NCBI GenBank assembly: GCA_918026815.1
Contig: CAKJVC010000014.1
Coordinates: forward strand, 868,001 to 932,000
Reading direction: 5' to 3'
Length of the DNA stretch: 64,000 nucleotides
Origin: Chalara sp. BL73
Taxonomy: Eukaryota > Ascomycota > Leotiomycetes > Helotiales
Part shown: positions 33,513 to 45,724 of the stretch, piece by piece
Position numbering within the stretch: position 1 is the stretch's first letter
Layout of the letters: the number at the start of each line of letters is the position of its first letter
Notes under the pieces: generated by a model
Database searches by the model: none
What the model saw: only the letters and a program-made list of their open reading frames with translations
Told to the model about the DNA's origin: nothing
Program-made: the position numbers and the translations under genes

Positions 33513-36500
33513 GGGAAAACACGTTTTTATTCAAAAACAGTAGCGTCAAGATGACTCGTGGTTGTTTGCAATGTCAGCGTGGTTCCGGGGGGGGGGTGAC
33601 ACGCTTCAATATATCCAGCTGTTGAACCTGAATATAACGATGTTTTAATAGGAAGTGACTATGGTGTAGCTCGCTGAAATAGGCAAGTTGGAGCGAGAAA
33701 TCTGTGTGGCTGGAACGAGACCCAATCTTGAAGCCACCAAACTTGGATATTCCCTCCGTCTCTCATTGCGAAGAGAGGATAGGATTGAAGGGGTATGTAT
33801 ATAGATGTATTCAGATTCAGCATATTGGTCAAAAGGTACACGCAAGCTCCTCAAACCCCAAATGATTGGCAATGTGGTCAATGGTTGTGCCATGCGAAAA
33901 ATGAAACAGGTGAATTGAGGAGTAAGTGTGGATGCCGACGTCGCCATTAGTTTAGGCATCCATGAAAACGATTGGGTGGTTTACGGAATACCAAACGGAT
34001 ATATTGGGTGCCGCGAAGCAATGGCTCAAATATTTCCGTACTCTTACAGTAGAGTCGGGAGTCGGCTGCAGAATCTCTCCTTGACGGGCATCGCGGGGCG
34101 CAACTTCTTCCGTCGCTGCCCATTAGTCATCGCGCTTTTAAAGTGCTGGGATTCGTGCCATCGTACAGGCGCACTAGCGAATGCGAGAGCGTCATGGACA
34201 ACAACCACAAAGCATGTTGGGGGGAAATCATCACGAGATTGCAATACACCCCCGTCGGAATAAAGCTGTATGCTCTTGGAAATTGCTATTTGCTGGATGC
34301 ATGCCTTTGAGCTCTGTATGTGTGCCTGTCATACAAGTCATGTTCAAGGTCAGGAGCGTGGTCTATGGTCAGATTTTAGATTTTGATATCGAGTCGGTGT
34401 GGTTTACACGACACAGCAGGAACGGCCCAAAATCTGATCGAAGGCTGAAGAACTGCAGATTTCGGTATAGCCCCAGGAACATGGTCGTTCATACTGTTCA
34501 GATGCTTGCTGTGTAAGATCATGGAGATCTCCGAGGCAAAAGACTTCATGTAATTCGTGCGACGATGGGCCGTACATACAGAATCTGTCCACGCCGTCAA
34601 AGCCGTTCCATGCGTGGCTTGGACCTCGTATGCTGACTCCAAAACCTTCAATGCACCACGAAACCTATATGTTTCGCTATCCTTATGCTTTGTCAATCGC
34701 GATTCGTTAAGATCCCATAGCCTATGAAGGTTGTTGCTCCCTGGACAATTCAAAATCAACCAATGCTGTATATCGTATTAAGCAATTTTTAACGAGACCC
34801 GGTTGCGCTTTCAGAAAGTCGATTTGAATCGTTCTTATGTACAAATTAGGCAATCTCGTGGGCGTTTGAATCATAACAGAGTTCATAGACTCGAGCCTAC
34901 TGGCCTCATGGCTGAGCTACTTGCGGCGCCATAGTAGTTACATACACGACGTGGCGCCAAAGTTATCATAATAGAAGCTTATGGCGGGGTAAGCCGTGAT
35001 GGCTCTGCTGACTGATTGAAGCGCATCTGCCATAAGAACTATCTAAGAGGCATCTACTCCTGTGATATGCTGTAATTCGAAATAAATAAGTTTTCAGCAC
35101 CACATTTTATAAATAAATCAAACGACCTTCCTTGGCAATTTGTGAAAGAAAATATCTTAGATAATGACCATACGACACACAACTAAAAAAGGAAGAAGAC
35201 ATGGCTCCAATGTAGATATGATTGGTACTGGACTAGGAGAAGCGCCATTTCGACAGCTTTGAAAATGTATCTAATCGAAATACTGGTCGTAACTTCACGA
35301 TATTTATAGCGAATTCTGGACCTCCTTAGAATCCTGCCTTTAAAACAACAGCTTCTTAATTAATAACATCATTCCCGGTGTGTTATGATATTATGCTCCA
35401 CCTCACCGTAAGAAAGGGAGCTCATAAGCAGCAGCTTTGAGAGCAGGTTGCTTGAATATCTTAACTTTCACATAGTATTTCGAAACGATTGTAGTTAGTG
35501 AAATGCAAAGGTGTAAGGTCTCTTGGGACATCCGACATGAACGCCACAAAAGCGCGACTTTCCGTATTGAGGCTACACGATAGCTGTAAAAGCCTAGATT
35601 ATTTCCATGAACCATATACAGAGGCAAAGGCTGATTACAGTTATGAGCACTTGACATTTGGTGGCGCGAAAGCTAGCTAATGATGGATACACCTTCTAAT
35701 ACCATGTCGTGAAGAAACGCAATGGTGGTATACCAGTAGTACAGAAAGCAATCCATAGCCTTCAACCCTTCCATAGCACCACCTTGACGTGATCGTAAGA
35801 AAGCCCCTTGAAGTCGTCGATTCACCAAGTTCAATGACTTCAGCCACTGTGGCAGGATCGCATGTACAGCAACAAGTAGACATATCGTTTGTCCTTCGCA
35901 GGTGTGATATGCCTGTTTTGAACTTGATTGGGGCTTGAACTGAATATACATATTTGTGTGCGAAACTAGAATGCTTTCGAGATGTAAGAAAAAGGCGCAG
36001 CTTGCGAACTAAATCTGATAGGTCTGAATGGTAGACTTCTGACCAGCACGGGCATGATAATGTCATCCACTAGGAAGATTTCTACGACTACGAAGAAACT
36101 CCTTCCAGAAATGCAGCTTTAGAGCATGAAAGGCACAGCTCAAACCCCAGTAACTACCCTTTCATACAACCTCAAACTCAGATCAGCCTCTCCTTTCTTG
36201 ACCGCCACAGAGATCAAATAATGGAGTCTACTTTTCAACGGGCAAATCCGGGAAAGACATTGTCCAATATCGATCTTAGGTCTTGCAACATCCATGAAGC
36301 TAGCTCAAAATCATACTGATAAAGAGCAGCTTATCGCAGAAATTTCAGTTCCCATCAGAAATCTCGCCGATTGCGGGTATTTGACCCACCTACTTGTGTA
36401 TCAAAGAGTTAGAACCTTGTGCGGTCTAGAAATTAATCTCCGCTACTGTAGAGCATCGGCAAGGTGATTGGAAGTAGAAATATACAAACCACTTCAACTA

Positions 36501-37622
36501 CAATGTAAATGCAGTAAAGTCTCTACTGCGTTTATCATCAAAGTTGCTTGCTTAACATGACTCAAGGCAAACATGGATGGTGCGTAGTAAGAATTGATCG
36601 TGGCAAAGCAAGAAATGATTGACGTGAGGCGAGTCGTACAGTCAGTATACCGAGAGATACCACCAGTAACCGATAAGGAGCCCTGTCAAGACGCCCAATG
36701 CACATGCAAAAAGGCTGGCTGCATGCAGGGCTGACGATTGGCACATGGGCAGGGCTCCGAACACTGGAACTGGGCCTGGCAGCATCCTGTACAGCCGCAT
36801 ATTTTTATTTTTATTTTCCATACGATGGAATCTGGCCTGAGAAATCGCAAGGCACAACGCTTCTAGTAATAACGACTCAGCGGCTGCCGTTGGACGGGCA
36901 TAGCCAGCGAGTAAGAGATCTTGTGAATACGAAGCATGATTGCTACTGCACATGGGGTGGTTAATCGATACTTGTTCCCATGTTCCACAGCACTTGAGTG
37001 GTGTTGGTATCCCACGTTGGAACAATGGGACAGACCAACCTTGAGGCTGGAATTGGTATAATACTTTCCGCTGTTTATAGTGCTACTGTACTGTGCTTAT
37101 CAGTGGTGCACTTTACTTTTATGCTTCTTTTCCTTGTGGATCAGCTTGAATCCCCCCCACCTGAATTCCTGTAAAGTGGCGCCCCCCATCCGGCTTCTCA
37201 TCGTTTTCCCGTGAACCAGCCATACTTTTTTGCTTTGGTGGCTCCTGGCAAGGTGACGTGACGGCTGTTGCACCTTGCCTTGCCTGACTGACTCTTCAAC
37301 TTGTTCTGCGTTTATCTTTGGCCTTGTCCTCTGTGCTGATGCTTCCAATCCAAGATTTCATGTGATTTTCGCTTTCCACCACTCTTTCTTCCTTCTGCAA
37401 CCATAGGCCGTCAACACTCCGGCTATTGCGGACTTCGCAATTAGGAGCGAGGAAGAAGTTTACCAATTGATTACACGCCAAATTTTCTTCTTTGAGTAGT
37501 GTTTGACATACCATGTACTTGAGTTAGCTACCAGATATATACCGGGACCATCTCACGAAACATTCCCATCAGATCATTGACAAGTAATCTTCGGCTGCAT
37601 TGTGTTCTTGAGCCGAGTCAAG
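33513..37622. other. 4.1-kb gene-poor region
   Basis: No frame with a convincing start and motif. A minus-strand frame at 34376-34759 (127 codons, no ATG start) has a protein-like composition (KDSETYRFRGALKVLESAYE) but no known family; it could be an exon of an unseen gene or a relic. A G9 run lies at about 33588-33596. I see no terminal repeats or transposase. Confidence 0.45.
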
Positions 37623-39586
37623 ATGCCTTTCAACCCATTCGGCCCCGTTGAGAACAGACACAGCAGCCTCTTCGAGATCCGGTATGCTCGTGAACCCCGC
37701 TACAGACGGCCCTGCTAACATGATGCCAGCCCGGATAATGATATTATAGTTCTGAGGGGCGGGGAGGACGAAGCCGCAAGTCAAATACTGAGGGGTGTGG
37801 TACGTTGCACTGCCATTTTTGCGTTTGGCAGATTGGCAGATGATCTTGGTTGAGCAGGACTGACGGAAGAATCTCCAGGTGGTGCTGTGCCTGCAACATT
37901 CGTTAAAAATCGAAGATGTCCACCTGAAAATGGTAGGCACACTGAAAGTCGCCTGGCACGATCAACGAATTACACCCACCGGTCTCTCCAACAACAAAGT
38001 CGACAGAACAACTGAAATATTCAATAAGAAATGGGCACCGTTCGAAACCCATGGCCCTGGATCGTCGATGAAAGTGCTGAAGGCCGGAAACTACGAATGG
38101 CCATTCGAGGTAGAAATACCAGGTACTATGGCGGAGAGCGTAGAAGGCATGCAAGACAGTTACATCAAATACAAGCTCAAAGCTACGGTCGCACGGGGAA
38201 AGTTGGCACAAGATTTGCATGCGTACAAGGCTATTCGAATTGTGCGGACGCTAGACCCCTCTGCCCTTGAGTTAGCACACGCCATGACTGTTGAGAATGT
38301 TTGGCCCAACAAGATCGAATACTCGCTCGAGATCCCACAGAAGGCCATAATTTTTGGCTCCTCTATAGACATTTGCATAAGATTTACTTCTTTGTTGAAA
38401 GGATTAAAGATCGGCAAAATAAAATGCGTTCTACAGGAAACACAAGATTTTACCCTAAGTGGACTCTCAGGACATTCGGAAAGAAGCTGGAAAAACGTCA
38501 GGGATGTGGCATCGTGGGTATTCGAGCTAAACGACGATGAACATTACCACGATGTACTAGATGAGAATGGACAAGATGGCTGGAGACTAGTAGAAAAGAT
38601 GTCACTTCCCATCAGTCTAGAGAAATGTCTTCAAGATGTGGATGTCCACGGAATCAAGATTCGGCATAAGGTAAAGTTCAACGTAGCATTGCTTAACCCG
38701 GATGGCCATATTTCAGAAGTAAGTCTCGACGTGATTGTAACATGGACAATGCTAACTTCTGTAGCTTCGTGCAACGCTACCAGTCACAATCTACATTTCT
38801 CCGAATATGCCTTTTAACGAAAACAATTGTCTCATTCAACAAGCTCCTTTGAGTGGTGCACCGCGCGATACAGGCGCCCAAGCACCTCCACTCTATGGAG
38901 AACACGTTTTAGATCAGCTCTATGCGGGCATGGACCAAGATCTCATGACACCTCAAATACGCTCCGGAGCCAACACTCCATTCTTAGCTCAATCTCGGCG
39001 CGGATCCTCAGAAAATCTTGCCTCGCTCAACAGCGCTGTAGAAACGTCCGGACCCCCATCTGCGGCTGATCTGAATCAGAGACTCCAAGAACTCAATATG
39101 AGTTCTCGAAATAGTAGTATCCGCAACCTGCGGCGTGGATGGCAATCGGGGGGTTCCACTCCGCATGACCGACATGCTCCCGATGGCGATAGCGGCTATT
39201 TTGACGCCTCACATAGCAATCCTCACAGCCAACCTCTCAGCCGACGGATCAGTGAAGAGGAAGATCACCCTGTGTCGAACTTGCCAAGTGGAACGCACAC
39301 ACCAGAGCATAATGAAAGTTTCGATGATTTGAAGAAAGTCCCATCATACAACACTGCAGTGAAAGCGCCAGTACGAGGCATGAGCTATTCTGATATGAGC
39401 GCCTTGCCTTCCTACACACCACCTCGAACTGATTCGGCCCCTGGTAGCCCGAGTGCGACTTTCAGCCAGCCCATGTCTTCTAGTGCAAGGGAAAGGCATT
39501 TACCGCACCTACACACGACTACATCGAGTGATAATGACATACAAAGGAGAGCACAGCTTATGTTTGCAAGAGAGAGGGCTCACTAA
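37623..39586 (+). CDS. creD: Arrestin-like ubiquitin ligase adaptor, CreD type, 596 aa
   Basis: Four exons (37623-37681, 37730-37799, 37879-38718, 38765-39586) give 596 aa. The N-terminal arrestin domain (DNDIIVLRGGEDEAAS, EDVHLKMVGTLKVAWHDQR, FETHGPGSSMKVLKAGNYEW) and C-terminal arrestin domain (TVENVWPNKIEYSLEIP, LLKGLKIGKIKCVLQET, HISELRATLPVTIYISPN) closely match Aspergillus CreD. Downstream is APPLYGEHVLDQLY, containing a PPxY motif for a HECT ligase WW domain, plus weaker VPSY and LPSY sites in a Ser-rich tail. CreD recruits the Rsp5-type ligase HulA and acts in carbon catabolite repression and permease endocytosis. The first two small exons were found by phase and by family similarity; the third intron is well supported. 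Confidence 0.93.
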
Positions 39587-40674
39587 AAGATGATCGCACC
39601 GCGCATATGGTGCGGTGGATATTCAGGAGCGCAAATGACTGTCAACAGCACACACAGGATTTTGCATTTAAAACGGCGCATTATAATAGATAGGTCTTAC
39701 CACAGCATTTTCCGGCGTTTGAGGATACCATAGGGACAATGCTTTTCTGAATGAAATAGGAAGGAAGAACACATGAGGGGATGAAAGCTAGACCGTTGGG
39801 TGTCTTTATTTTACATCTCACCTCATATAATATACCACATAGTTGCATATTGATATTGTCTGGCAATATGTCGTAACATATTTACAATATATACATCACA
39901 AGAACTCGCAAGAGGACCCAAATTACTGTTGCACATTGGCCCCTTTTTAAGCGAGGGTTTGTAAATCAGGCCCCTCCCATACCGTTAAACTAGAAGACAT
40001 AGACTACATTACTTTACTTACTAAGTAGAATGCATTCTGCATGCTATTTACTTTGCAGTTAGAATGGAATCTCGATAGCAACAACAGTGGCTGGGGAAAG
40101 CGTGCTGGAAGACTTTATTAACAACAATTATTTGCTGCGGGTAGACTTATTAGCCATGAACAGAAACACTTGCCACCGCATCCTGATTATACAGTACCCT
40201 GTCCGCACCCCCAATTTATGTCTGGTTGGATTCCTGTAATGGATAAGACTATCTTGATTTGAATATGCTGAGGTCTTTTATACCCGGTCCACACTCTTGT
40301 TCTATGATTTAATTGATGTCAAGGGAACGGTTGGTGAATCCGAGGAAGCACTAGCATGTAGAAGCTATTTGAAAATATGAATGCCCTAAGCAATTGATGG
40401 GAGCTGGGATGTATAGAACGTGGTATGCGCCCTTGAACGGAGATCAGAAGGTAGCGTGTCATCCGCAGCTAATTATATATTCGGCCGCATAAATAAGAAT
40501 CGGTGTCAGGTAAAAAAAAAGTATATTAACGCCTCTCCCGATCCATATGGCGCTTCGTACATTTCCCCTTATTATTTTGCTCCCCCCCCTAAAGATTCCT
40601 AAGGCGCGGGTGCCCCCCTTCATCACAAAATTCCTTCCTTCCCAACCCCCATACACCAGTCAACCGCGGCGATC
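39587..40674. other. Intergenic, convergent
   Basis: About 1.1 kb between the convergent creD and LITAF-like genes. No gene seen. Confidence 0.5.
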
Positions 40675-41377
40675 CTAAGCCCGTTGATGCGCAACGGGCA
40701 TGAGCTCGACGTGCCCGCTCTTATGCCAGGTAGCGAGATGGACACCGCAATGCCCACACAGGTGCTTCACGTCCTTAAACCACGTCGCGATGTACGGGAC
40801 GCAGCCTACGCAGGCGATGCAGCAGAAGAGGAGAGCCATCAGGCTGACAAGCCCCGTTAGCAAGCTTTTTTTTTTAATCCCCCCCCAAAAAAAAAGAGCT
40901 CTAGAGTCTCGAGAGGGAGGGGCTGCGAAGGGGGATGGGAGGCACATACTGGGTAGTCCCCCCGATTTCGAACTCTTGCTTGGTGAGTTCCCGCGCGCCA
41001 CATGAAGGACAATCCACGGGCGCGGAGCCCTGCGTCAGCGAGGCTAATGGCGTCGCGTAGGCATAGGTGTTCTTTGGCGCCATCTGCTGCTGCACCCCGG
41101 CTCCGTTCTCCTGTCCCGGTATTCCGTTTCCGCTTTCTAGTTGCGGGCCCTGGCCATTATGATATGGCGTTTCTCCGCTGGGGTATTGGCCTTGGCCTTC
41201 TGGTGGCGGAGAGTTGTAGGTATGTTTCTCGTTTACATTTTCGGTAGGGTTGAAGGCGGGATTGGGGTTGATGGCCTGGCTATAGGGAGGAGCGTTGTCG
41301 ATGGGCAGGGAGTTCATGGCGCCCGTTGTGGTGGTTGCCGAGGGGGCCGCGGTGCCTTTCTGTGGTTGTGAGTCCAT
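40675..41377 (-). CDS. LITAF-domain-like protein, 198 aa
   Basis: Two exons (41377-40950, 40843-40675) join in phase to 198 aa. The N-terminal 125 residues are Pro/Gln/Asn-rich with a PPY motif (DNAPPYSQ) that may bind WW-domain ubiquitin ligases. The C-terminal part has the LITAF layout: a CPSCGA zinc knuckle half, a hydrophobic in-plane membrane segment (LMALLFCCIACVGCVPYIA), and the second half HLCGHCG followed by HLATW. LITAF proteins are monotopic zinc proteins of late endosomes and lysosomes. An upstream TTG-initiated extension was rejected in favour of the ATG at 41377. The 106-nt intron contains unusual homopolymer runs. Confidence 0.88.
40866..40895. repeat. Homopolymer cluster T10-C8-A9 in LITAF intron
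   Basis: Runs of ten T (40866-40875), eight C (40879-40886) and nine A (40887-40895) follow one another within the only intron of the LITAF-like gene. On the coding strand the T10 run reads as A10, close to the branch-like GCTAACG and the 3' splice site. Confidence 0.9.
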
Positions 41378-42470
41378 GTTTTCACCTTTCAAGTCTCTTC
41401 GAATGGGGAAGTGCGTACAGATTTCTTGAAAAGTCCCATTGGGTAGTTCTATAAAGCTATGGCGGGGGACTGAGAACAAGGAGATAGCTTAAGCTTCGAA
41501 GGAATGTTTTAACAAAAGAGTATTGCAATGAAGACGACGTAGATTGGAGAGGACAAAGAACTTTCATTCCAGTGGTATTATATCATCCCACATCTTAAAA
41601 TACATTTCATCATAGCCTAGTCTTGTCTGAACTATGCGCCTTGCAACTTACGCGGATAGAGCTCATAGCGGCTGACAGCAAGGTTTGCGAGGCACTAGTT
41701 AACAGTAAGATTCTTACTTTGAACCAATGAGAATAAGACTATTGTGAGATTCAGGTGAAGATCTCGAAGCTCACTCAGATACTAATCAAAGTGCATGATC
41801 GATTTTGTGGTGTCTCCAAGGCTTATGAAACTTAATATCGGGGTTGGTACTCCACCTAATACTTACGTACTTTCGTGGCAACGGGAAGCACCAATTGCAA
41901 CTGCAACAAGGGTAAACTTGATGATGCAGATGATGCAGCTATACGAGTGAAAGGTATAAATAAAGTTAATCTGAAAATCAATTGGGCAAATAGCGTAAAA
42001 TAAACTATGAATGTGTTCAACGACAGATCAAATTTACCAAGTGCTTACTCGGCAGTGTTACACGAGCCATGCTAGTGAAGGCTAAGCGCGAAAATGGCTA
42101 GAATAGAAGTTTATAGAGGCAAGCATTCCAGTTAAGGAATGCTGGATGATGCTACGAATTGAAAAGGAGCAGCCTCGCTTGAGAGAGCGAAGTGGCCAAT
42201 AATAAAGGATCTCATAAGCCAAGTCTTGTTTGATAACTCAGTTGTGTGATTGCGCGTTTTCAGATTGTCAAAGAGTTTCATCACTGTACTGTACAATGAA
42301 AGACATGAAAATAAAAACACTAACAATTTCTTTCTATGTATTCATAGCCGAAGCTCGATGTAAACAGACAAAGGCCCGCTGATATCCTATCGACCAATAT
42401 AAATGCAACCAACACGCTTCGCTTGCTACAAAATCAAGATCATAACAATCGTAAAACACACATCAGTCAC
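41378..42470. other. Intergenic
   Basis: About 1.1 kb between two minus-strand genes: the LITAF promoter and the 3' end of SLM1. No gene seen. Confidence 0.5.
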
Positions 42471-44110
42471 TTATACCCCGCTCTTCTCCGGAGCAAGATC
42501 TTTGACAGCACTTCCTGGTATTGCGGATGCGGGGCTGGCCACAGTTTGGCCTCCGGTAATGCCTTGTGTTTGGATAGGACCTGGCTTCGCTGACGATGTG
42601 CTGCCAGTTGCCTGCTCTGAATATCCAGGTGGTCCAGAGGAGTTTTTCTTTTCGCTTACAGGGCTGATTGGCGACGATGGACCACTGCTGACTGCGGCTG
42701 GACCGGTAGCACCAGCTGCTAGTCTGATGACTTCTGACCATTTCTCTGCATCGGCTGCTGTGTGGCCCTTGAAGGCTATTTCTGAGGAGCCAGAGAGCTT
42801 GCTTCCAATACCTTTGCTGACATCCTTTCCTTTGATGTTAAATTTGTCACCATTCACCGCACCAATAACTGCATCTGGGAGGTAAATGGAAAGCTCTGGG
42901 GTCGGATCATTTCGGAAATTATCATTGTCCTTAAATTCATGGAGGAACTTCGAAGGCGTAATGACATAGTAGCCTGTGCTATAGCCGGCCATGCTGAGTT
43001 TATTCCTGCTCTTGCGCGAGAGTGTACCTTCGATCAAAGGCTTTGTGCTCTTGTGATTCTCATTTGGGAATCTAGCATCGTCAATTTTCCTGTCTGGCTC
43101 GCTAGGGTCGATCAACCTCTCCGCATTGCGAACCGTGAAATTGGCCCATTCGAAATCAAGCGGCACACGTTGAGCGGCTCCAAGCATGTCTCCGTACAGG
43201 GTCTGACTCCTCTGGGCCTGACCACCCACAAACTGATTGAAGGCCATTAAAGATTGTTGGATAACCTCAATGACATGATTCTCGAAAGTTGAAAAATTAT
43301 TCTGGACAGCGAGGAGATCGTGCCGGCTGTTGTTCTCTTCCAGGATCTGCTTATTCAAGCGGTGGAGAACCTGTCTGTGTACAACATAAGGATCCTCGTA
43401 CGAGTTCATCTTTCCACCAGTGGATTCGAAGTTAGCAGTTTGCTGGCCAAGGAGCTCAATATGCTTTTGCGTGATGTTTCGCGCCTTGTCAACCTCCTTC
43501 GCTCCCTTTGCTGCCCCTGAGGATAACTCCTTGGCTTTGTTCTTGATTTCTGCATGGAGGCGTGCAAGAATTGGAAGGACGGAGCCCTTAATATTCTTTT
43601 CGGTCTCAAGGTGGGAGTTTGCCAGACCCTGTTATATGTTAGCTAGACTTCATCACTAGAACGCCTAGAAAACCTACCTGTGTATTGACTCGCATGTTCT
43701 CAAAGAGCCCGGCAATACCTCCCAGACTCTGATCGAAATGATGGCCCTCCCTGAGAGGATTTGCGATTGTCTAATTGAAGTTAGTGACAACTTCCGCAGG
43801 GGCCGAGCTTGTTCATAGTACACACCTTCAATATCTTCTCATATTCCTTTGAATGTGCCCGCTGTGATTTTTCAGTGGCCGTAATATACTCTTCTAAATA
43901 TCCGACGGCGTGCTTCCAAGCTTGCAGACGCTCTCCTAACAGAGCAGAGGTCTAGAAAACCATAAGCAAATTCCAGAGACATGGTACTGGTAAACTTACA
44001 GTGTTGGGATCCCCTCCAGGAACAGCTTCATCACTGAGAACACTAGATGATTGAGAAACCTGCCGTTGAGGCAAAGAAATGTTACCAGCAAGGGCTTGTT
44101 TTTCAGACAT
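42471..44110 (-). CDS. SLM1: Slm1/Slm2-like F-BAR and PH domain protein, 495 aa
   Basis: Four exons (44110-44000, 43951-43826, 43770-43678, 43628-42471), all joined in phase 0, give 495 aa. Residues about 38-270 are helical and match the Slm F-BAR-like domain (LLGERLQAWKHAVGYLEEYI, DPYVVHRQVLHRLNKQILEE, LLAVQNNFSTFENHVIEVIQ). A PH domain follows (about 285-410: IEGTLSRKSRNKL, GYYVITPSKFLHEF, LSIYLPDAVIGAV, AADAEKWSEVIRLA). The tail is Ser/Pro/Gly-rich. In yeast, Slm1 and Slm2 bind PI(4,5)P2 at the plasma membrane and eisosomes and bring TORC2 to its substrate Ypk1. Divergent from the MGMT/ATL gene about 790 bp away. Confidence 0.93.
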
Positions 44111-44903
44111 GATTATTCGTGTTTTTTTTTTGTCTAACTATTAAATCAGTAGAAGCCAGGAGGTTGGGCGAGTATATGAAGGTCGGGATAGGGAAGAAGT
44201 CTGCGATAAATAGCAAGTCTTGGCTGACAGAGCGGGGGGGAGCTGCGGGAGCTTGAGCAAAGACTCACAATGGATTCAGCACCCTAGTTCTCGCCTAAAT
44301 CCCCTGTAATGGGATGATGTTCAGGGTCCCCAAGCGTATTCGTAAATATTGAAGGAGCTGCGATGGATTAAAGTCGATTAAATGAGACAAATAATGCGAA
44401 AGGAGCAAAATTTAAATGTTTTCCCAAAATGACATCTTGGTTTTTAGCAGATTATTCTTGACGATGGTGGCTTTTTTAGAAATTCGATCATGGAGTAGGG
44501 AACATGGATGCACACCTTTTTCATCTGATAACCATTCTTCTACGCTCTCCCCCACCGACGTCATTGACTCTCATCGCAACACTTCAGCCAATTTCATTTA
44601 ATTTCATCCACACCTGATCCGGTTAGAATACTGGAGGTAGCATTGCACAGCCTCAACTTAGTCATATTGCACAAGGCTGCTTCCGATCGGTAGTCGGCAC
44701 TTGGAAGAGGTTGGAATAGCCTGTATTCCTGGTGCGGCATCCTGAAGGAGCCTGCTCACGCGTTAGGATTTGGTCACGCGTCAAGAACGGCCAAATCAAC
44801 AAGAAAACCGCGTAGAGACTCAAGGCTCCTGCTCCTCTGGGAACGTGTTACCATAGTACAAACCAGATTTGGCTAAGGAGCCCGATAATTCTTGAGGGAA
44901 AAA
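44111..44903. other. Divergent promoter region
   Basis: About 790 bp between divergent SLM1 and the MGMT/ATL gene. No further gene seen. Confidence 0.5.
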
Positions 44904-45545
44904 ATGCAGAAAAAAGATACGCCGAGGATACCGAACATACCATCTGCGGATCTGGTGGATTTGGGAGGGTTTCCGTATTTGGAAAAGAAACAAGAAAGCC
45001 TCCCTCTACCTCCTGAATCATCTATTCTTAAGCGTAAGAGGGAGGCAGTCGAACCACAAGTCGGAACACTATTGGAGGGCTTGGAGGGTAAGAAAAGAAG
45101 GACAATACCACCACTATCAAACCAGTCATCTGTCTCAGATCCCACAAAGCAGAACCAAGTCACCAAGGAAGATTCAGAAGGTCTAATATCATACTTGAAG
45201 AAAATAGCATTGTGTCACAAAACTCCTTTCCAGAAGAAGGTCCTAACGACGCTATGTCAAGTTCCGCGCGGCCAATATACCACGTATGCTGCAATATCTA
45301 AGCATCTCTCCTCTTCTCCTAGAGCAGTAGGGAATGCATTGAAGAACAATCCTTTTGCTCCGCAGGTGCCTTGCCACCGAGTACTGGCAAGTGGAGGAGG
45401 GCTTGGTGGCTTTTGTGGTAGTTGGGGCAGAAACGGTGAAGCAGGGCTTAATGATGATAAGAAGCGCAAGCTTCTCAGAGACGAAGGTGTGAAGTTTGAT
45501 GGAAAGGGAAAAGTGGTGGGAAGACCTTGGGATGGCTTCAAGTAA
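44904..45545 (+). CDS. MGMT/ATL-family alkyltransferase-like protein, 213 aa
   Basis: Single exon from ATG 44904. The C-terminal domain (about 93-213) is the DNA-binding MGMT fold: TPFQKKVLTTLCQVPRGQYT, TYAAISKHL with the conserved Tyr, the arginine-finger helix SPRAVGNALKNNP and the active-site VPCHRVL with Cys157. MGMT removes O6-alkyl groups from guanine by suicidal transfer to this cysteine. ATL proteins have Trp or Ala instead, so this one retains the acceptor. The N-terminal 90 residues are disordered with two basic clusters (LKRKRE, GKKRR), likely nuclear localisation signals. A short TTG-led extension upstream was ignored. The gene converges with VPS24, 179 bp away. Confidence 0.92.
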   Translation: MQKKDTPRIPNIPSADLVDLGGFPYLEKKQESLPLPPESSILKRKREAVEPQVGTLLEGLEGKKRRTIPPLSNQSSVSDPTKQNQVTKEDSEGLISYLKKIALCHKTPFQKKVLTTLCQVPRGQYTTYAAISKHLSSSPRAVGNALKNNPFAPQVPCHRVLASGGGLGGFCGSWGRNGEAGLNDDKKRKLLRDEGVKFDGKGKVVGRPWDGFK

Positions 45546-45724
45546 TATCTAATGACAATCCCGTCCTCTTGAATCTCCGAACTCGTCTCATCCAATCTCG
45601 ATAGAGACAGCTTAAAATGGCGTTTCCCCACCAAGCAATATCAAAGCTCTTGTAGAGTTGCCGTCATGAACTCCGTTAACTGCCTGTTCATACCCAAACT
45701 CCATACCCACCATAATATAGCAGC

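Noticed and set aside
34855..34935. TAGCTCAG-type D-arm string on the minus strand
   Set aside because: Only part of the acceptor stem pairs and there is no proper T arm. Not a tRNA.
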